From: Orobanche coerulescens | Taxonomy: Eukaryota; Streptophyta; Magnoliopsida; Lamiales; Orobanchaceae | Assembly (NCBI GenBank): GCA_033398695.1 | Contig: CM065804.1 | Span: forward strand, 119,593,501 to 119,657,500 | Reading direction: 5' to 3' | Length of the DNA stretch: 64,000 nt | Shown: positions 45,605 through 57,379 of the stretch, in pieces | Numbering within the stretch: the stretch's first letter is position 1 | How the letters are laid out: every line of letters begins with the position of its first letter | Program-made: the position numbers and the translations under genes | The notes under the pieces: model-generated | What the model was told of the DNA's origin: nothing | The model's input: only the letters and a program-made list of their open reading frames with translations | Databases searched by the model: none

Positions 45605-47829
45605 CTAAGTTTTCCTGACAACAATTGGTTTACTGTAGGTCACATTCGGTACAGTGTTGCGATATCTACGTGGGGCATATCCGTGGTCGCTATAACCATG
45701 ATAATTATTATGCATGCAAAATTCAGGGTTATTATTATTAATCCAGTACGAGTGCCGTTTTGGAGGTGGAGCCATTTTCTTTGGCCTAACAGCTTGCCTT
45801 CTAGGTCTCCAGTTGGATTCCCAATGCTGTTGTTGATACTGAGCGGACACCTGCTGTCTCGAGGAATAACGGGGCTCCTGTATCCAATACCTCGGCGTGC
45901 TGTACTGATAGTACTGCCGTGCGGGCCTTTGGTATTTGGATACAACCTTCCTTCTGAACGGTTGTTGGCGCTGTTGATATGCTCGGGGAGCATGCTGTTG
46001 AGTGCGCTTTTCAGGTCTGAATGGCTGGTGATTCCGCTGTCTGGAATAGGATTGCGGTGGCAGAATGGCAGCCTTTGCTGTTCGCTGTGCAACAGGTTCC
46101 TTCACAGGACTCGAAGTTTCTTTCGATACAGGAATGTGTTCCACACTCTTGACAAATACTGTACTAGTTTTCCCTTTGTTTGAACATGAGCTATATCCTA
46201 AGCTACTTTTATCATGAGCATGTTGCCCAGTGCTCATAATTTCTTCCATTCTTTTGGACGATTTATCGAACGATTTCAGAATGGTCTCAAGTTTAATTTC
46301 TCGTTTTTCGAGAGTTTTGACTTTGGCTTGAAGTAGAACCAAATCATTTGTCTTGATTTCATTGTGAGTTTTAATCTCACTTAGTACATGAGTAAGTTGA
46401 TGATTGCTCTCCATGAGTTTTTCAAAATTGACTTTGCTGGTTTCACAATCAAGAGACATATTTTCATAATTTATTTTCAGCAAGTCATTTTCATCTTTCA
46501 GCTCTAGGTTAGACAGTTGGAGCTGTATATTCTCATTTTTCAATGTCTCATGGGCCTTTTGAATGTTTTTAAACTCATTCATCATGTTTTCAAAAATATG
46601 AGATGCATTTAATGGAATAGCTGAGGTTGAGCTTACCTCATCATCGCTATCTTCACCTTCCGGAATGTCCTTGGCCATAAAGCACATATATGCTTTATCA
46701 TCGAACTCATCGTCAGATGAATCACTTTTAGTGACCACCTGAAGACATTCTTCTGATTTGGATGGTGTGGGGGAGGCTTCTGATTCTCCAATCAGGGCCT
46801 TGAGCTTGTTTTTTCAAGCACGTCTTCTTTCATCTCTCTCTTGTTGCTCGGCTTTCGGCAACCTTTGAACTTTGGGATGAGGACATTTATTTGCATAATG
46901 CCCTGGTTTCCTGCAATTATAGCACAGGTTAGCATCACCGGCTGAAGTTTCGGTACTTACCTTGTGGACAGGTTTGGGCCTGTAGGGAGTCTTTCCAGAC
47001 TGCTTGATGAACTTTTTGCACTTGTGCATGAGAAGCGCCATTTCATCTTGAGACAGGATGTCGTCGTCACTGTCAGCATTCTTGTGACTAGGCTTCGACG
47101 AGCTGGGCATGCTGTGTCGACGATTCGACATGGCTAGTCTTGTGACCTTTGAAGGAGATTCTTGACTTTCTCTCTCACAATATCATACTCAAAAGCTTTG
47201 AGGTCAGAGAAGAGATCAAAAGTAGATATTTCATTAGGATTGCAAGATACACGCATAGCTGTGGTCTTAATGTCCCATCGGGCAGGGAGAGATCTGAAAA
47301 TTTTTAAATTCTTCTCCTTTTAGGTATAAATTTTGCCCAAAGCTTCCAGTTCACCAACAATACTAGTGAATCTGAGGTCAAGTTCCTCTAGTGTCTTAGT
47401 TGGTTTCATTTCAAAAGATTCAAATTGCTGAGTGAGTTTTGAAATTTTGTTTACTTTTGAGAGCTCAGTTCCCTCACAAATCATCTTGAGTTTATCCCAG
47501 ATTTCCTTGGCTGATTTACAGCTCTTTACCTTCGAGAACGTGCCTTTGTCAAGAGTGACAAATAACGCGTTCTTAGCCACATTGTCGAGGTTGGCTCACT
47601 TTCTTTCATCTGTGGTCCATTGCTCGCGTTCCTTCTCGAGCATCTCAGCATGGGCTTGGCCTTCAATAATTGCTGCCGTGTTTACCTTCATGATCTTGAT
47701 AGGGCCATCCTGTATAACAAAAATCATCTCTTCGTGCATTGCTGCAAGATGAGCCTCCATCCTAATTCTCCAATCATCAAATTCGTTAATAGAGAACATA
47801 GGCACTTTGTTCATCATAGATGTATCCAT
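45605..47829 (-). pseudogene. E7 gag
   Basis: Starts at ATG 47829 (MDTSMMNKVPMFSINEFDDW). In-frame stops at 47596 (TGA), 47320 (TAA) and 46814 (TGA), plus a frameshift near 47170. The zinc knuckle CYNCRKPGHYANKC is at about 46880-46925. An acidic segment (KSDSSDDEFDDKAYMCFMAK), a coiled coil of about 130 residues (46170-46580) and a long Gln/Arg/Tyr-rich tail follow, the extended gag plan typical of Sireviruses. Stops at 45605 (TAG) and 45545 (TAA) lie in the gag-pol join. Nearly all stops are explained by C-to-T or G-to-A changes. Confidence 0.9.
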
Positions 47830-47924
47830 GTGAAAATAAAGAAATGAAAGAGACTGTTTTAAAGAGTAAGTGATTTTGGATCTGATTCAGTTAAAAATAC
47901 GACTGATTCTTTTTAGAATCAACC

Positions 47925-47936
47925 CCTCTGATACCA
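47925..47936 (-). other. E7 primer-binding site
   Basis: Minus-strand TGGTATCAGAGG two bases inside the 5' LTR; initiator tRNA-Met type. Confidence 0.9.
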
Positions 47937-47938
47937 CT

Positions 47939-49106
47939 TGTTGGCCACTAAGTATACTGGATACAGCTTGGAAAGTAGTTTAAACAACAAGCTGTACTGA
48001 TTTTAAAGCTGAGTGCGTAGCGGAAGTCTTAAATACAGTAAGTTGCTGTGGATACAACAACTCGATGTGCAGTGTATACTTAAATAATCACAGTAATTAA
48101 AACAAGTAAGGCAGAAGGTAAATAACACAATATTTAAAGTGGTTCGAGGTAAACCCCTCTACGTCCACTGGTCCTCCACACAGGAGTAAAAAGTTTATTA
48201 TAATTACTACGTACACAACTACATAATTATAACAACACACAATCAATATATCATTCAAACAGATTGATATAGAGATCTTAGCTTCAACCGTTCACACAGA
48301 TTGGTTTGAGCTAATGTTTGACTGGCTTCTTCACACACAGTTCTGAAGCTTCGTCTTCTTCGATGCAATTCCTTCACACATAGTTCTGGAGTAGCAACGA
48401 TTACGCAGTCCACACAGGGCTGATCTGGGTTTGTTCAAAGGATAGAACAGGGTATGAACAACAGCTTTGACTTTCTGAGCTTCTAGCTAATGAAGTGTTG
48501 TTCAAGGTGTTGAGCACTGTATATCTCTTAGATCTGAGTTGCAGTAAGCTTCTGGAGATATGTTTTGCTCTGATGTATATATTAATAGCTTTGTCACTTG
48601 GTAACTTCGTAACTGATCTTCAACGCCTTGATGAGATATATATAGTCTTCTGGAAAATATATCCGTTGAGATAAATCCGTTGAGCAAGATTCCATTCCAA
48701 CAGGATGAAAAGCACGATCCGGATTTTGCGGGATTTGAAGATCTGTTGACTTACAGTATTTAAATACTTTATCTCTTAGTATTTAAATACTTTTTATATC
48801 AACGGGACTTGACTTCTGAAGATTCCTTCTTTGTCCTGTTTAGAGCTGTATGGAAGATCACTATATTGACAATTCGAGACAGCTTCCATACTTGGTCTTT
48901 ATAAGACTTCTTTGCTGTACTGAAAGGTTCCACTATATGCTGGATCTGTGACAGGTCTTCGATACAGGTTGATAATTCAACTTATCGATACAGTTTCCTT
49001 ACTGTATTGAGGATTGGCATATATGTCAAAACCTCTTATCAACACTATTCGATACAGGGATTGATTATCCTGGCTGTTTCGATATAGGGTATTTGTTATC
49101 CCAACA
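47939..49106 (-). repeat. E7 5' LTR
   Basis: 1,168 bp, minus-strand start TGTTGGGATAACAAATACCC and end TTAGTGGCCAACA. TATA box CTATATATATC at 48635-48645. It contains several spaced copies of TGTGTGAA-type motifs and CTCCTGTGTGGAGGACCAGT, as in E2. Confidence 0.93.
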
Positions 49107-49377
49107 ACATGAGTACCCGTACATTGTTGTATTGGTTCAGTCATATTTTATTTCCGCTGCAGTATAATTACCCCGTTGTACGGGAGCATTTTATATTCGA
49201 CCCATGCGTGGGCATGTATTGAGTTGTATATATTTGTTGAAAGACCAAATCAGTCTACTGAGTCATTTTAGCCTTAGAGGCATTGTTAAGATGTTCGATG
49301 TTGTTTACCAGCCTGGTAGATCCTTGAGGAAAGGGTCTACGGCATGTAATAGCCCTGAGCGGATTGGGGGTGTTACA
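49107..49377 (+). repeat. E8 5' LTR, last 271 bp
   Basis: Matches 54744-55014. The first 2.6 kb of this LTR is missing to the left of E7. Terminal hairpin at 49345-49377. Confidence 0.88.
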
Positions 49378-51269
49378 TAAATGGTATCAAAGCTTATGTT
49401 GTGGAAACCTAGGATGTCGGGTTTAGTGGTGTTTGTTGAGTTTTGTCTCGTCGGATTTTGTCTGACTGAGTCGTCGACTCGTCGTCTGAGTTGGTTGGTC
49501 GTGATTAGTATCGTGAGGCGATCATCATATTAGTGCGACCTGTGGACGTAAGTCTCCCTTCTTTGTGTGGTGCCTCGTGTGACATGAGCTGCTTGTATGA
49601 TTATATCGTTAAGTGATGGAATCCTTCTGTGGATTTTGATTTCGTGATATGTGGGTATTCGACTCTCATATTTTATTTGTATGAGGAGAGGTGTCGCTGC
49701 TAATGTATTTTCGAACTGTATTTTATCCGCTGCGTGAGTTCTTTCAAAGTGTCTTTCAGTAATTTGCAAACTGAGTTTTATTTCGTAAAATCGATTCTCT
49801 AAATCGAGTTTGGGCATTTTGGCCTTGAATGTTTTATGACGGTTTGATAAAGGATTTTGTGAGTTTTGGGCATTTTGGCCTATTGAATTTTTGAAAACCT
49901 TGAGTATCTTAGAAAATAAATTTTGAGACGTACATTTTAAAATGAATTATTTTCTCGCGATACTTTCAAGGTGCCTTCCAGTGCCGCAATATGTTTTAAA
50001 ATTATTCTAGTTGAGGACCAAAATATTTTGAGATATTTTTAATTATTTAGAAATGCTTTGCTTAGGCCCGAGGGTCGAATATTTCTAAAAGTTTTTCACT
50101 AAAAGAAAAGTGTCCTCATTTTTGTTCAAACGCAAGATGGTTTTCAAAGTCTCGATAATGGTGTTTGTACTACTTTTTGTAAGGTGATACTCAAGATCTA
50201 CCAGTGTTTCCAAATTGTTTTCAAAAAGGTGGTTTTCGTTTTTAAAACCTATCACTTCCTGCTTGTGGTCTGAGAAGGTGTGTATGATGTTAGTATTGTC
50301 GTTAGCGTGTGAGCCCTCCGAGTTATAATTGAATTGGTGGTGTGAACGTTGAGTCGTTCGCCACACATATGTTTTGTTAGCCCTTTGTGGGAGGTGTGAT
50401 GATGATCTTTAATGTTGTCATTTCGTGGTGGTTTGCGTGTTATCGCACCTGTGTGAGCTGTTAAAGCTTGGGTTTGTACGTTTGTATACATGTGCGATTG
50501 TTTCATGATGTTTGTAATTATGTGCTGGTTATCGTTTGGGCCGTTGAGGTCGCCGAACGATACCGTCGTTGCTGTGGTGTTTGTGTGTGTATTACTTTAT
50601 GATGGTAATCGTTGTATATGATATGTGTTATGATTCTCTATTGTGCTGAGTTGGCATCTTCGCTATGTTGTTTTGCGACGTTATGCCCCATTGTATCTAG
50701 CATTTGTATTTTCGGTATGCCGAGCCGAGGTGTTTCAACCGTGATGTGCCGGGGCATGCACGTGTAAATTGTCCTTCTCGTCAGTAACGCATCTCAAGTG
50801 CAGACTTGAGGGACACATAATTCAGTTTTGCGAATTGGATACCGAGACTTTCGAAGTTCGCGCTTCAGCACAGATATGAGGATCGGCTCTGAGAGGCCCA
50901 TGGGAGATTTTTCTGTCGGTTGCTTTTTGTGTTGTTACCTTATTTCCGTTGTTGTAAGTTGCGGGGACGACATTTCTTTTATAAGAGGTCGGATGTAATA
51001 CCCGTACTATTTTTTACTTCTGCAGTTTCTCCTTCTAAATTATATCGACTTGCACGTGTTCGTCGATACTTTTTGAACTTGTTTGATGTCTCGGTTGTCA
51101 TCGTTCGAACTGGTTGTGACCTTGTTTCATATCGATCTGTTTATCATTGTGACTTTTTTGAGTTCGGTTCGATTCTTGTGAACCTTGTTCGGAAGTAACA
51201 TCTTTCACTTTCTACCAGTTTTTTAATGTCTGGAGTTGAAATGGGGACTTCGGAGTCATTGTTCGACTG

Positions 51270-51570
51270 TTGTCATTCGATCATTGTTGTTCGATCGTTG
51301 TTACTCGATCATTGTTTTTTTCAATCGTTGTTGTTCGATCATTGTTATTTGATCATTGTTGTTCGATCATTGTTATTTGATCATTGTTGTTCGATCATTG
51401 TTATTCGATCGTTGTTGTTCGGTCGTTGTTGTTCGATCATTGTTATTTGATCATTGTTATTCGATCGTTGTTGTTCGATCATTGTTATTTGATCGTTGTT
51501 GTTCGATCATTGTTATTTGATAGTTGTTGTTCAATCATTGTTGTTCGGTCGTTGTTGTTCGATCGGGGTT
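51270..51570 (+). repeat. 14-bp minisatellite in E8
   Basis: About twenty units of GATCATTGTTGTTC alternating with GATCATTGTTATTT and GATCGTTGTTGTTC. Because 14 bp times 3 is 42 nt, all frames stay open and translate as a 14-residue repeat; this is a by-product and not a gene. Confidence 0.9.
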
Positions 51571-51626
51571 GTCTGACTGTTGCCTGATCTCGTACCGCGA
51601 AGAATTGTCGTTCACCGTTAGTTAGC

Positions 51627-51668
51627 TGTTTCGAGTGTGGCCGGGTGGGTCACCGAGCCGTGCATTGC
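51627..51668 (+). pseudogene. Orphan CCHC zinc knuckle of gag in E8
   Basis: Reads CFECGRVGHRAVHC, with all four zinc ligands and standard spacing. The same knuckle ends gag in E6 (GHQAVHCET). It survives without the capsid domain. Confidence 0.8.
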
Positions 51669-52127
51669 GAGATGGTAGCTGAGAGATTTGGGGATTGAGG
51701 TTGCGTCTCTGCTCCGAAAGGACACAAAAATGCCTAGTGTAGTTTTTGAAGATTTCAGCGTAGTCCGAATTGTTGTGGTTGTCCTTGTGGATCGTTTGTG
51801 TGTTTATTTCTGTTTTCTTGATTGTGCGTGTTTCTTTATAATGCGTGCTTTGTGTTTTATGATTGTTCGGATAATCGACTTGGTTTTATTATCTGTTTGA
51901 TGACGCTTGTCACTTGTTGGTTTTATTATGTCTCTATCGGTGGTGTTGTGTTGGTCGTCGTGGAGTGTGTTTTCACGCCGTATGTCTCTTTACGTTTCTT
52001 GCAGCGTTTCGCCGTTGGGCGCGAGTTTTCGGTTTTTGTGTATCTCGTCGAGTTTTCCTGGCAGGGATATTGCTTCTCCCTACTTGTTTTAAGTTTCGGG
52101 ACGAAACTTCTTCTAAGGAGGGTAGAA

Positions 52128-55014
52128 TGTAATACCCGCAATTTCGGATTTCGGTGATTTTCTTTTTTTTCGGCGGGAGCCCATTTTGACGACTCGCTCG
52201 TGATCGTTTCGTCATTCCGAGAGTATTTAATTCTGCACTTCTTGTCATCCGAGTTTGTTTCAGTATCGTTTTGTTGAGTTCCGTGTTCTTAAGCGGTTTT
52301 TCCGCACTTAAGTTCGATTCTTGCGAATCTCGTCCGAAAATATTGTTTCGAGTTTCTCGTAAGTTCATTTAATGTTATTATTCATGTTGTGAGCTTCGTC
52401 TTGGTGTTTCGATCGTGTATTGTGTATTTCGGACGTTTTGGGCCATTTTCGTAATTTCCCAAAGTTTGGGGTAATTACTTTCTGTTGTCGAATTTCGAGC
52501 CTTCGGGTGGTCGGAATCGTGTGTTCTCTTAGTGAACGAATTCGTCTTTGCAAGTACTTCATAACTGTATCTTCGATTCGTATTCAGGTTCGGGTTTTGG
52601 GGTCGTCCGGGACGTCGGAGTTGGTCCCGGCCGAGTCATGGCCGGGCAGGTTTGGCCCAGGCCAGCCCTGGCCGAGTTACGGCCGGAAGGGCCCGGCAGT
52701 TACGTACGTAAGGCCGGTTACGTACGTAAGCCTTGGCCAGTTACGTACGTAATGATGCCGGCATTTCTGGGCAGTTAGTTCGGCCATGGCCGGTTACGTA
52801 CGTAAGCCCTTGGCCGATTACGTATGTAAGGAGGCCGACAGGCAGCCTATTTAAGATCCAGCAGACGGTTTTTTTTATCATTTTTCTCACTCGTTTCATC
52901 CTCTTCCGCGGCTGGAGCTTTGATGATCATGGAGGGATGTTGTCAGGTGATAAATCCATGAAGTCTTGGAGTTCATATCATCAATCATCCATCCTATAAC
53001 ATCCTTTGATCGAGCGAATCAGGTCAGATTTTCTAAAAATCTAGTTTTGGGGAATTTGGGTGTTTTGGTTGTTTTCATCGATTTAATCCGATTAAACTTA
53101 GGATTGTGATGGATTGATGATTATTTAAATGTATTATATCATTTCCCTTGTTATTCCATGGTTGGATCGTATCGATTCGTTGTTTTGGTCGAGTTCTTGA
53201 TCGACGCCTTCAAGGTGTCCCGTAGAATGTCATAGAGGGGTTTTCGGACGTTCTACGATTATTCTTCCTCCTATGATTGTTGATTTATTAATTACATGAT
53301 GCTAGTGTGGAGTTTCTTGCAAAGAACTCGTGTTGAATCCTTCCATTCATCGTCATCTTCCTTTTCGATAGCATCGAGCGTTTCGAAGCTTCCCGGTTGA
53401 GCCGTATTAATCGGAATACTTGCGTGCCGATTTCGAGGCAAGTATCTTGCCCATACGTTTCATGTTTTGTAGGTATAATTGTTGGTATATGATTTTATGT
53501 AAAATCCGGAGGTTTAATGAATGTTAAAAAGTATCGGTATGTTCTCGATAAATGTTGTCTTTCAACGATAACTTGGATGCTTCGTGAATAAGTGTGTTTT
53601 TGGCCCATGTGTGTTAATTTCGTTGGTTGAAAGACTTATGATCACATTTAGTGAATGTAATAAACCGTAATCATTTACGGAGGATTTCGTGTTGTTATGT
53701 GTGCTTGTTCGGCGAATACGTGACAGGTGATATTGGTTGTTACTCCTTTGAAATGAGGTTGTGATACTTAATGTTGCTTGGCTTGATAGTTGATTATTGT
53801 TGTGTGCTTGTTGTATGTGATGTGCCTCCGGGTAAGATTGTTGAATCTCCGGGATCCATACTTGCTAGTATGGGTCAGGCGTGACCGTAGGGTTATCCAT
53901 AGGGTATGTCTTGCGGGGACTCCGAGGTTCGTGGCTTGTTAGCGCGATGCCGGGGATAACTTGTGTGGTTATCCATCAGGTATGTCTTGAGGGGACTCCG
54001 AGGTTTGTGTCTTGTTAGTGCGATGCCAGGATAACTTATGGTTGTGATTTGGTTTTGATGTTCGTGTCATGGAGACATGTGATTTTTTTCGCTAGCCAGC
54101 TCGGGAGGGTCCTTAGAGGCCTCGGGTGGGATTTGTGGCTTCGTCCCGATCTTAGGCGATGCCTGTGTGTGATTTGTTTTGCTAGCCAGCTCGGGAGGGT
54201 CCTTAGAGACCTCAGGTGGGATTTGTGGCTTCGTGCCGGTCCTAGGCAATGCCTGTATGTGATTATGTTGTGTTGATTTTATGTCCGTTGAGGGCACGTG
54301 ATGTGGCCTCTGACTCTGTGTATTGTTGTTGGTTTTATTTGTGAAAACGAAACCTTTGGGCTGTGACCCCTGTCAATTTTGGAAAGAAAAGGATCCGATA
54401 ATCCTAAATGGTTTTACGTTGAAAAGTCCTGAGGGCATTTTAAAAGGTTTTATAAATTATTCTCCCGATTTGCGATATTTTTCGGTTTTGGAATGTTTTA
54501 CCCAAACTCTTGCCTCGAGAAGTACTTTTCGTTATGTTTGGATCTTTGAGGATTCCTGATTATTTTTATTAGTGGAATGTGAATTGTATGGCTCGTATTT
54601 CTGTTTTATACTTGCCATAGCAAAACAGTGGAGTTTTGCTAACCCCCGAGTATTCGGGGGTGGATGTCTGTTTTTGCATTTAGGTTTTGGGAACATAACA
54701 CAGGGTCGACGCGAAGGATGATGAAAGATGATCGACACTAATCACATGAGGACCCGTACGTTGTTGTATTGGTTCAGTCATATTTTATTTCCGCTGCAGT
54801 ATAATTACCCCGTTGTACGGGAGCATTTTATATTCGACCCCTGTGTGGGCATGTATTGAGTTGTATGTATTTATTGAAAGACCAAATTGGTCTACTGAGT
54901 TATTTTAGCCTTAGAGGCATTGTTGAGATGTTCGATGTTGTTTACCAGCCTGGTAGATCCTTGAGGAAAGGGTCTACGGCGTGTAATATCCCTGAGCGGA
55001 TTGGGGGTGTTACA
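52128..55014 (+). repeat. E8 3' LTR
   Basis: 2,887 bp, TGTAATACCC to GGTGTTACA. Palindrome array 52673-52835, then TATA-like CCTATTTAAG at 52847-52856. Tandem repeats at 53891-54022 (77-bp period, two copies) and 54082-54270 (90-bp period, two copies sharing GCTAGCCAGCTCGGGAGGGT). Terminal hairpin 54982-55014. Confidence 0.92.
52673..52856 (+). promoter_or_regulatory. E8 palindrome array and TATA box
   Basis: TTACGTACGTAA-type units at about 52699, 52718, 52740 and 52793, a decayed TTACGTATGTAA at 52818, and GGCC-rich spacers. The TATA-like CTATTTAAG follows about 18 bp after the last unit. Confidence 0.85.
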
Positions 55015-56576
55015 GATGTAAGGCTCCCTACTTTGTTGCATCTCGTGTTATACGAGATTGTGTGATTGTATGTTATTATGTGGAGTTTAAATGTGCCTCG
55101 TGAATACGTACTCCATACTTGTTTGATTCTTGTATTGTGCTAGAATGAAAAGTGATACCGGTGTATAAATGTGTGTATATATTGTGTGAATCATTTCATT
55201 GAAGTAATGGCTTGGTGTGATCCCGCAAGGAAAGTTTGTGAATGTGATATTTCAAGGTTTAATTATTTTTGAAGAGTCACGTATATTTTATTTTTAAACA
55301 TCTTTCAAGAAAGGAAATTTTTTGATTTCGTATGATGACCTCGAGACCGGAATTTTTTTCGAACTTAACTACTTATATTTTATTTTCATCTCGCCTTGCA
55401 AGTTTTCAAAATTTGATTTTAAAAACTCAAATGAGGTCTACCAAAAATTTACTCGAAAGTGGCTCTTGCTTTCGACTTTTTGATTTCATGACTGTCGGTT
55501 CGGAGGTATGTAGTGATGTTGGCATTATTATTTGATCAATAATACTTAAAATTGTGACTAAGTTGGTGGTGTGAAAATTAAGCCGTCCTCAATGCACTTG
55601 TTGTGAGAGTCCTCATTACTGAGAGGTAGGATTTCAGTTTTAGATGTTAATTATCTTTTGACGGTCGCTTGTGTGATACTGTAATTACTTGGACAGATGA
55701 TGTTGAAGTGTGATTGGATTTGATGGTAATGGATCGTATGTTGATAAAGTGGTAAATTATGTCTGTTGTGTGTGTGTTCGAAAACGCTTTTCTGAAAATT
55801 TTATAAACTTAAGAAAGTTGTGGAAAATTAAAATTCATAAAGTTTTGACGGTTCGCTCAATCGGCGGCTTCGGGTGGACTTTGAAAATTGTTTTAAATTT
55901 GCGAGCCGGCCTTGAATATTCTAATGGAACCCCGACGGTATTGAAAGAATCGTTTTAAAGTACCTTTTAACATTTTGTAAAATGTTACCGTCGTTGATTA
56001 TTGTATAGTGTTGAGAGGATTTTCAAAACGATTTTTGACATATTGTTGTATTTTCAAATAATTCGAGTATATGATTTTCAGAAATCTTTCACACCATAAA
56101 AATTTTTATTTTCAAAATCAATACAATTTTTATTTTCAAAAATATATTGTGAAAGATAAAGAATCTTACTCGATTTAAAATTCAAACTCGGATTTAGAAA
56201 AGTTTTCTGAACTGAGCCAGTTATTGTGCGTGATCTTGAATCACTCCAAAGTGATGATGTGTAGTGGCATAATGATTTTGATAGTGCCGGTTGTAAGGAG
56301 ATATGTTTTTGCAAATAATTTCAAATGAGACCGTTAAAATCCGTTGTTTAAAAGTTTTGACAAAAAGCCCGAGGCACCAAAAATACTTTCAAAGTTTTAT
56401 TTTGAATAAACATGCAAAGCCAAGAATTTTCAAATGATATCATTTAAAAGGATACCTCGTGGATCTTCTTATCGAGTTTCTATTAGTTGTCTTATGTGAT
56501 ATGTCAAGCCGAGTTGGCAATTTGATACATTATTTTGCGATGTCGTACCATTGTATTGACAGAGTATCCGCTTAAT

Positions 56577-56633
56577 ATGCCGAGGGGCAAAGGGCGCGGT
56601 CGTGACCACGGTACAGGCGGTCATGGAGATTAG
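56577..56633 (+). pseudogene. E5 gag start remnant
   Basis: Eighteen codons with a Gly/Arg-rich N-terminus like that of E6 gag (MPRGRGRG), then TAG. Nothing of the capsid remains downstream. Confidence 0.7.
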
Positions 56634-56696
56634 ATGCGGGACCAAGAGAAGATTTTTGGGAAGGTTGCTATTCTAGCACTTCATTCTCGTTGTTTA

Positions 56697-57245
56697 GGTT
56701 TCGGGGACGAAACCTCTTTTAAAGGTGATATGGTGTAATACCCATATTTTTCACTTTCGTTTTATTCGACTCTATCGACTCATTTGCGTTCGTCGATATT
56801 TTCTGGACTTTTTCTACTCTGAACTTTTTGTTGTTTGAACAAGTTGCGGTATTGTTTTGGGTTAATCCAATTGTCGTTGTGACTTTTTCCGAATTCGGTT
56901 CCGCTCCTGTGAATCTTATGTAAATGCATATCTTGTCGTTTTCACCGGATCGTATATATTGTCTTGAGTCGAGCTGTGAACTATGGGGATGCTATTCGAT
57001 TTTCGTTATTCGTTATGATTCGTATACGATTGTTCGACTGTTGTTGTCTCGGTCGTTGTTGTTCGATCCTTTGTTGTCCAGTATTCGTTGATCTCGTATC
57101 ATGATTTTTGAGCGTTCAGATCACTTCGTAATTTCCTTAAGTTCGGGAAATTAACTTCATATTCGATCTTCTAAACCTTGGGTCGTTGGAATTTCATAGT
57201 TCAACGACTAACTCGTGTTTTGATTCCTGTGCCGTTCGGGTTGGT
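56697..57245 (+). other. Internal PPT plus U3 relic in E5
   Basis: GGTTTCGGGGACGAAACCTC, then TTTTAAAGGTGATATGG, then TGTAATACCC at about 56733 mimics a PPT-LTR junction 646 bp before the real one. The following 500 bp parallels the U3 of the E8 LTR (for example CGTAATTTCC and GGTCGTTGGAAT against CGTAATTTCC and GGTGGTCGGAAT), but stops before the palindrome array. Confidence 0.7.
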
Positions 57246-57379
57246 TAATCATATTGATTTCCGTTCGTTGTGTTTTGTTATTGTCGGCAACGGATATCGT
57301 GTGTTATCTGAGTTTGTTTTGCGTTGTTCGTTCTATGTTTCAAGTTTCGAGGACGAAACTTCTTTTAAGAGGGGTAGAA

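Larger units (their letters stand above)
39480..49106 (-). mobile_element. E7: Sirevirus copia element lacking its 3' LTR
   Basis: 5' LTR 47939-49106, PBS 47925-47936, gag, protease, integrase, RT, RNase H and a downstream env-like ORF, all on the minus strand. It inserted in the 5' LTR of E8 after CACATG (compare 54741-54748); ACATG at 49107-49111 is one copy of its duplication. On the left it stops inside or just after the env-like ORF, where E5 leader begins; the 3' LTR is absent. The left edge is accurate to a few tens of bases. Confidence 0.9.
49378..52127 (+). other. E8 internal region
   Basis: PBS TGGTATCAAAGC at 49382-49393, then about 1.3 kb of non-coding leader. A gag start-like ATGCCGAGCCGAGG (50717) is fused to a degraded knuckle at 50731-50772 that reads CFNRDVPGHARVNC, with Arg in place of the second Cys. 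A PPT-plus-U3 relic lies at 50963-51010, a 14-bp minisatellite at about 51270-51570, and an intact knuckle at 51627-51668. The real PPT is at 52111-52127. There is no capsid body and no pol. Confidence 0.82.
49107..55014 (+). mobile_element. E8: gypsy-type element of the E6 family, 5' end deleted
   Basis: Partial 5' LTR 49107-49377, PBS 49382-49393, internal to 52127, full 3' LTR 52128-55014. The LTR length (2,887 bp) and start (TGTAATACCCGCAATTTCGG) show it is related to E6. It inserted in the E5 leader; GATGT at 55015-55019 would be the right copy of its duplication, but the left copy is lost with the deletion at about 39480. Confidence 0.88.
55015..57379 (+). other. E5 internal region (remainder)
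   Basis: Resumes the E5 leader after E8 (ATGTAAGGCTCCCTAC resembles E8's own leader near 49538). It is non-coding until a gag-like start ATG at 56577 giving 18 codons (MPRGKGRGRDHGTGGHGD) and a TAG, directly followed by 3' sequence; the gag body is deleted. A PPT-plus-U3 relic starts around 56697-56745 and extends to about 57245. The real PPT is at 57359-57379. Confidence 0.82.

Noticed and set aside
45566..46183. 205-codon plus-strand ORF
   Set aside because: Antisense to the Gln/Arg-rich tail of E7 gag, which has clear domain support on the minus strand.
51226..51587. Open frames encoding a repetitive VVRSLLFDHC-type peptide
   Set aside because: A 14-bp repeat keeps all three frames open; there is no homologous protein or start context, and it lies in non-coding DNA of E8.
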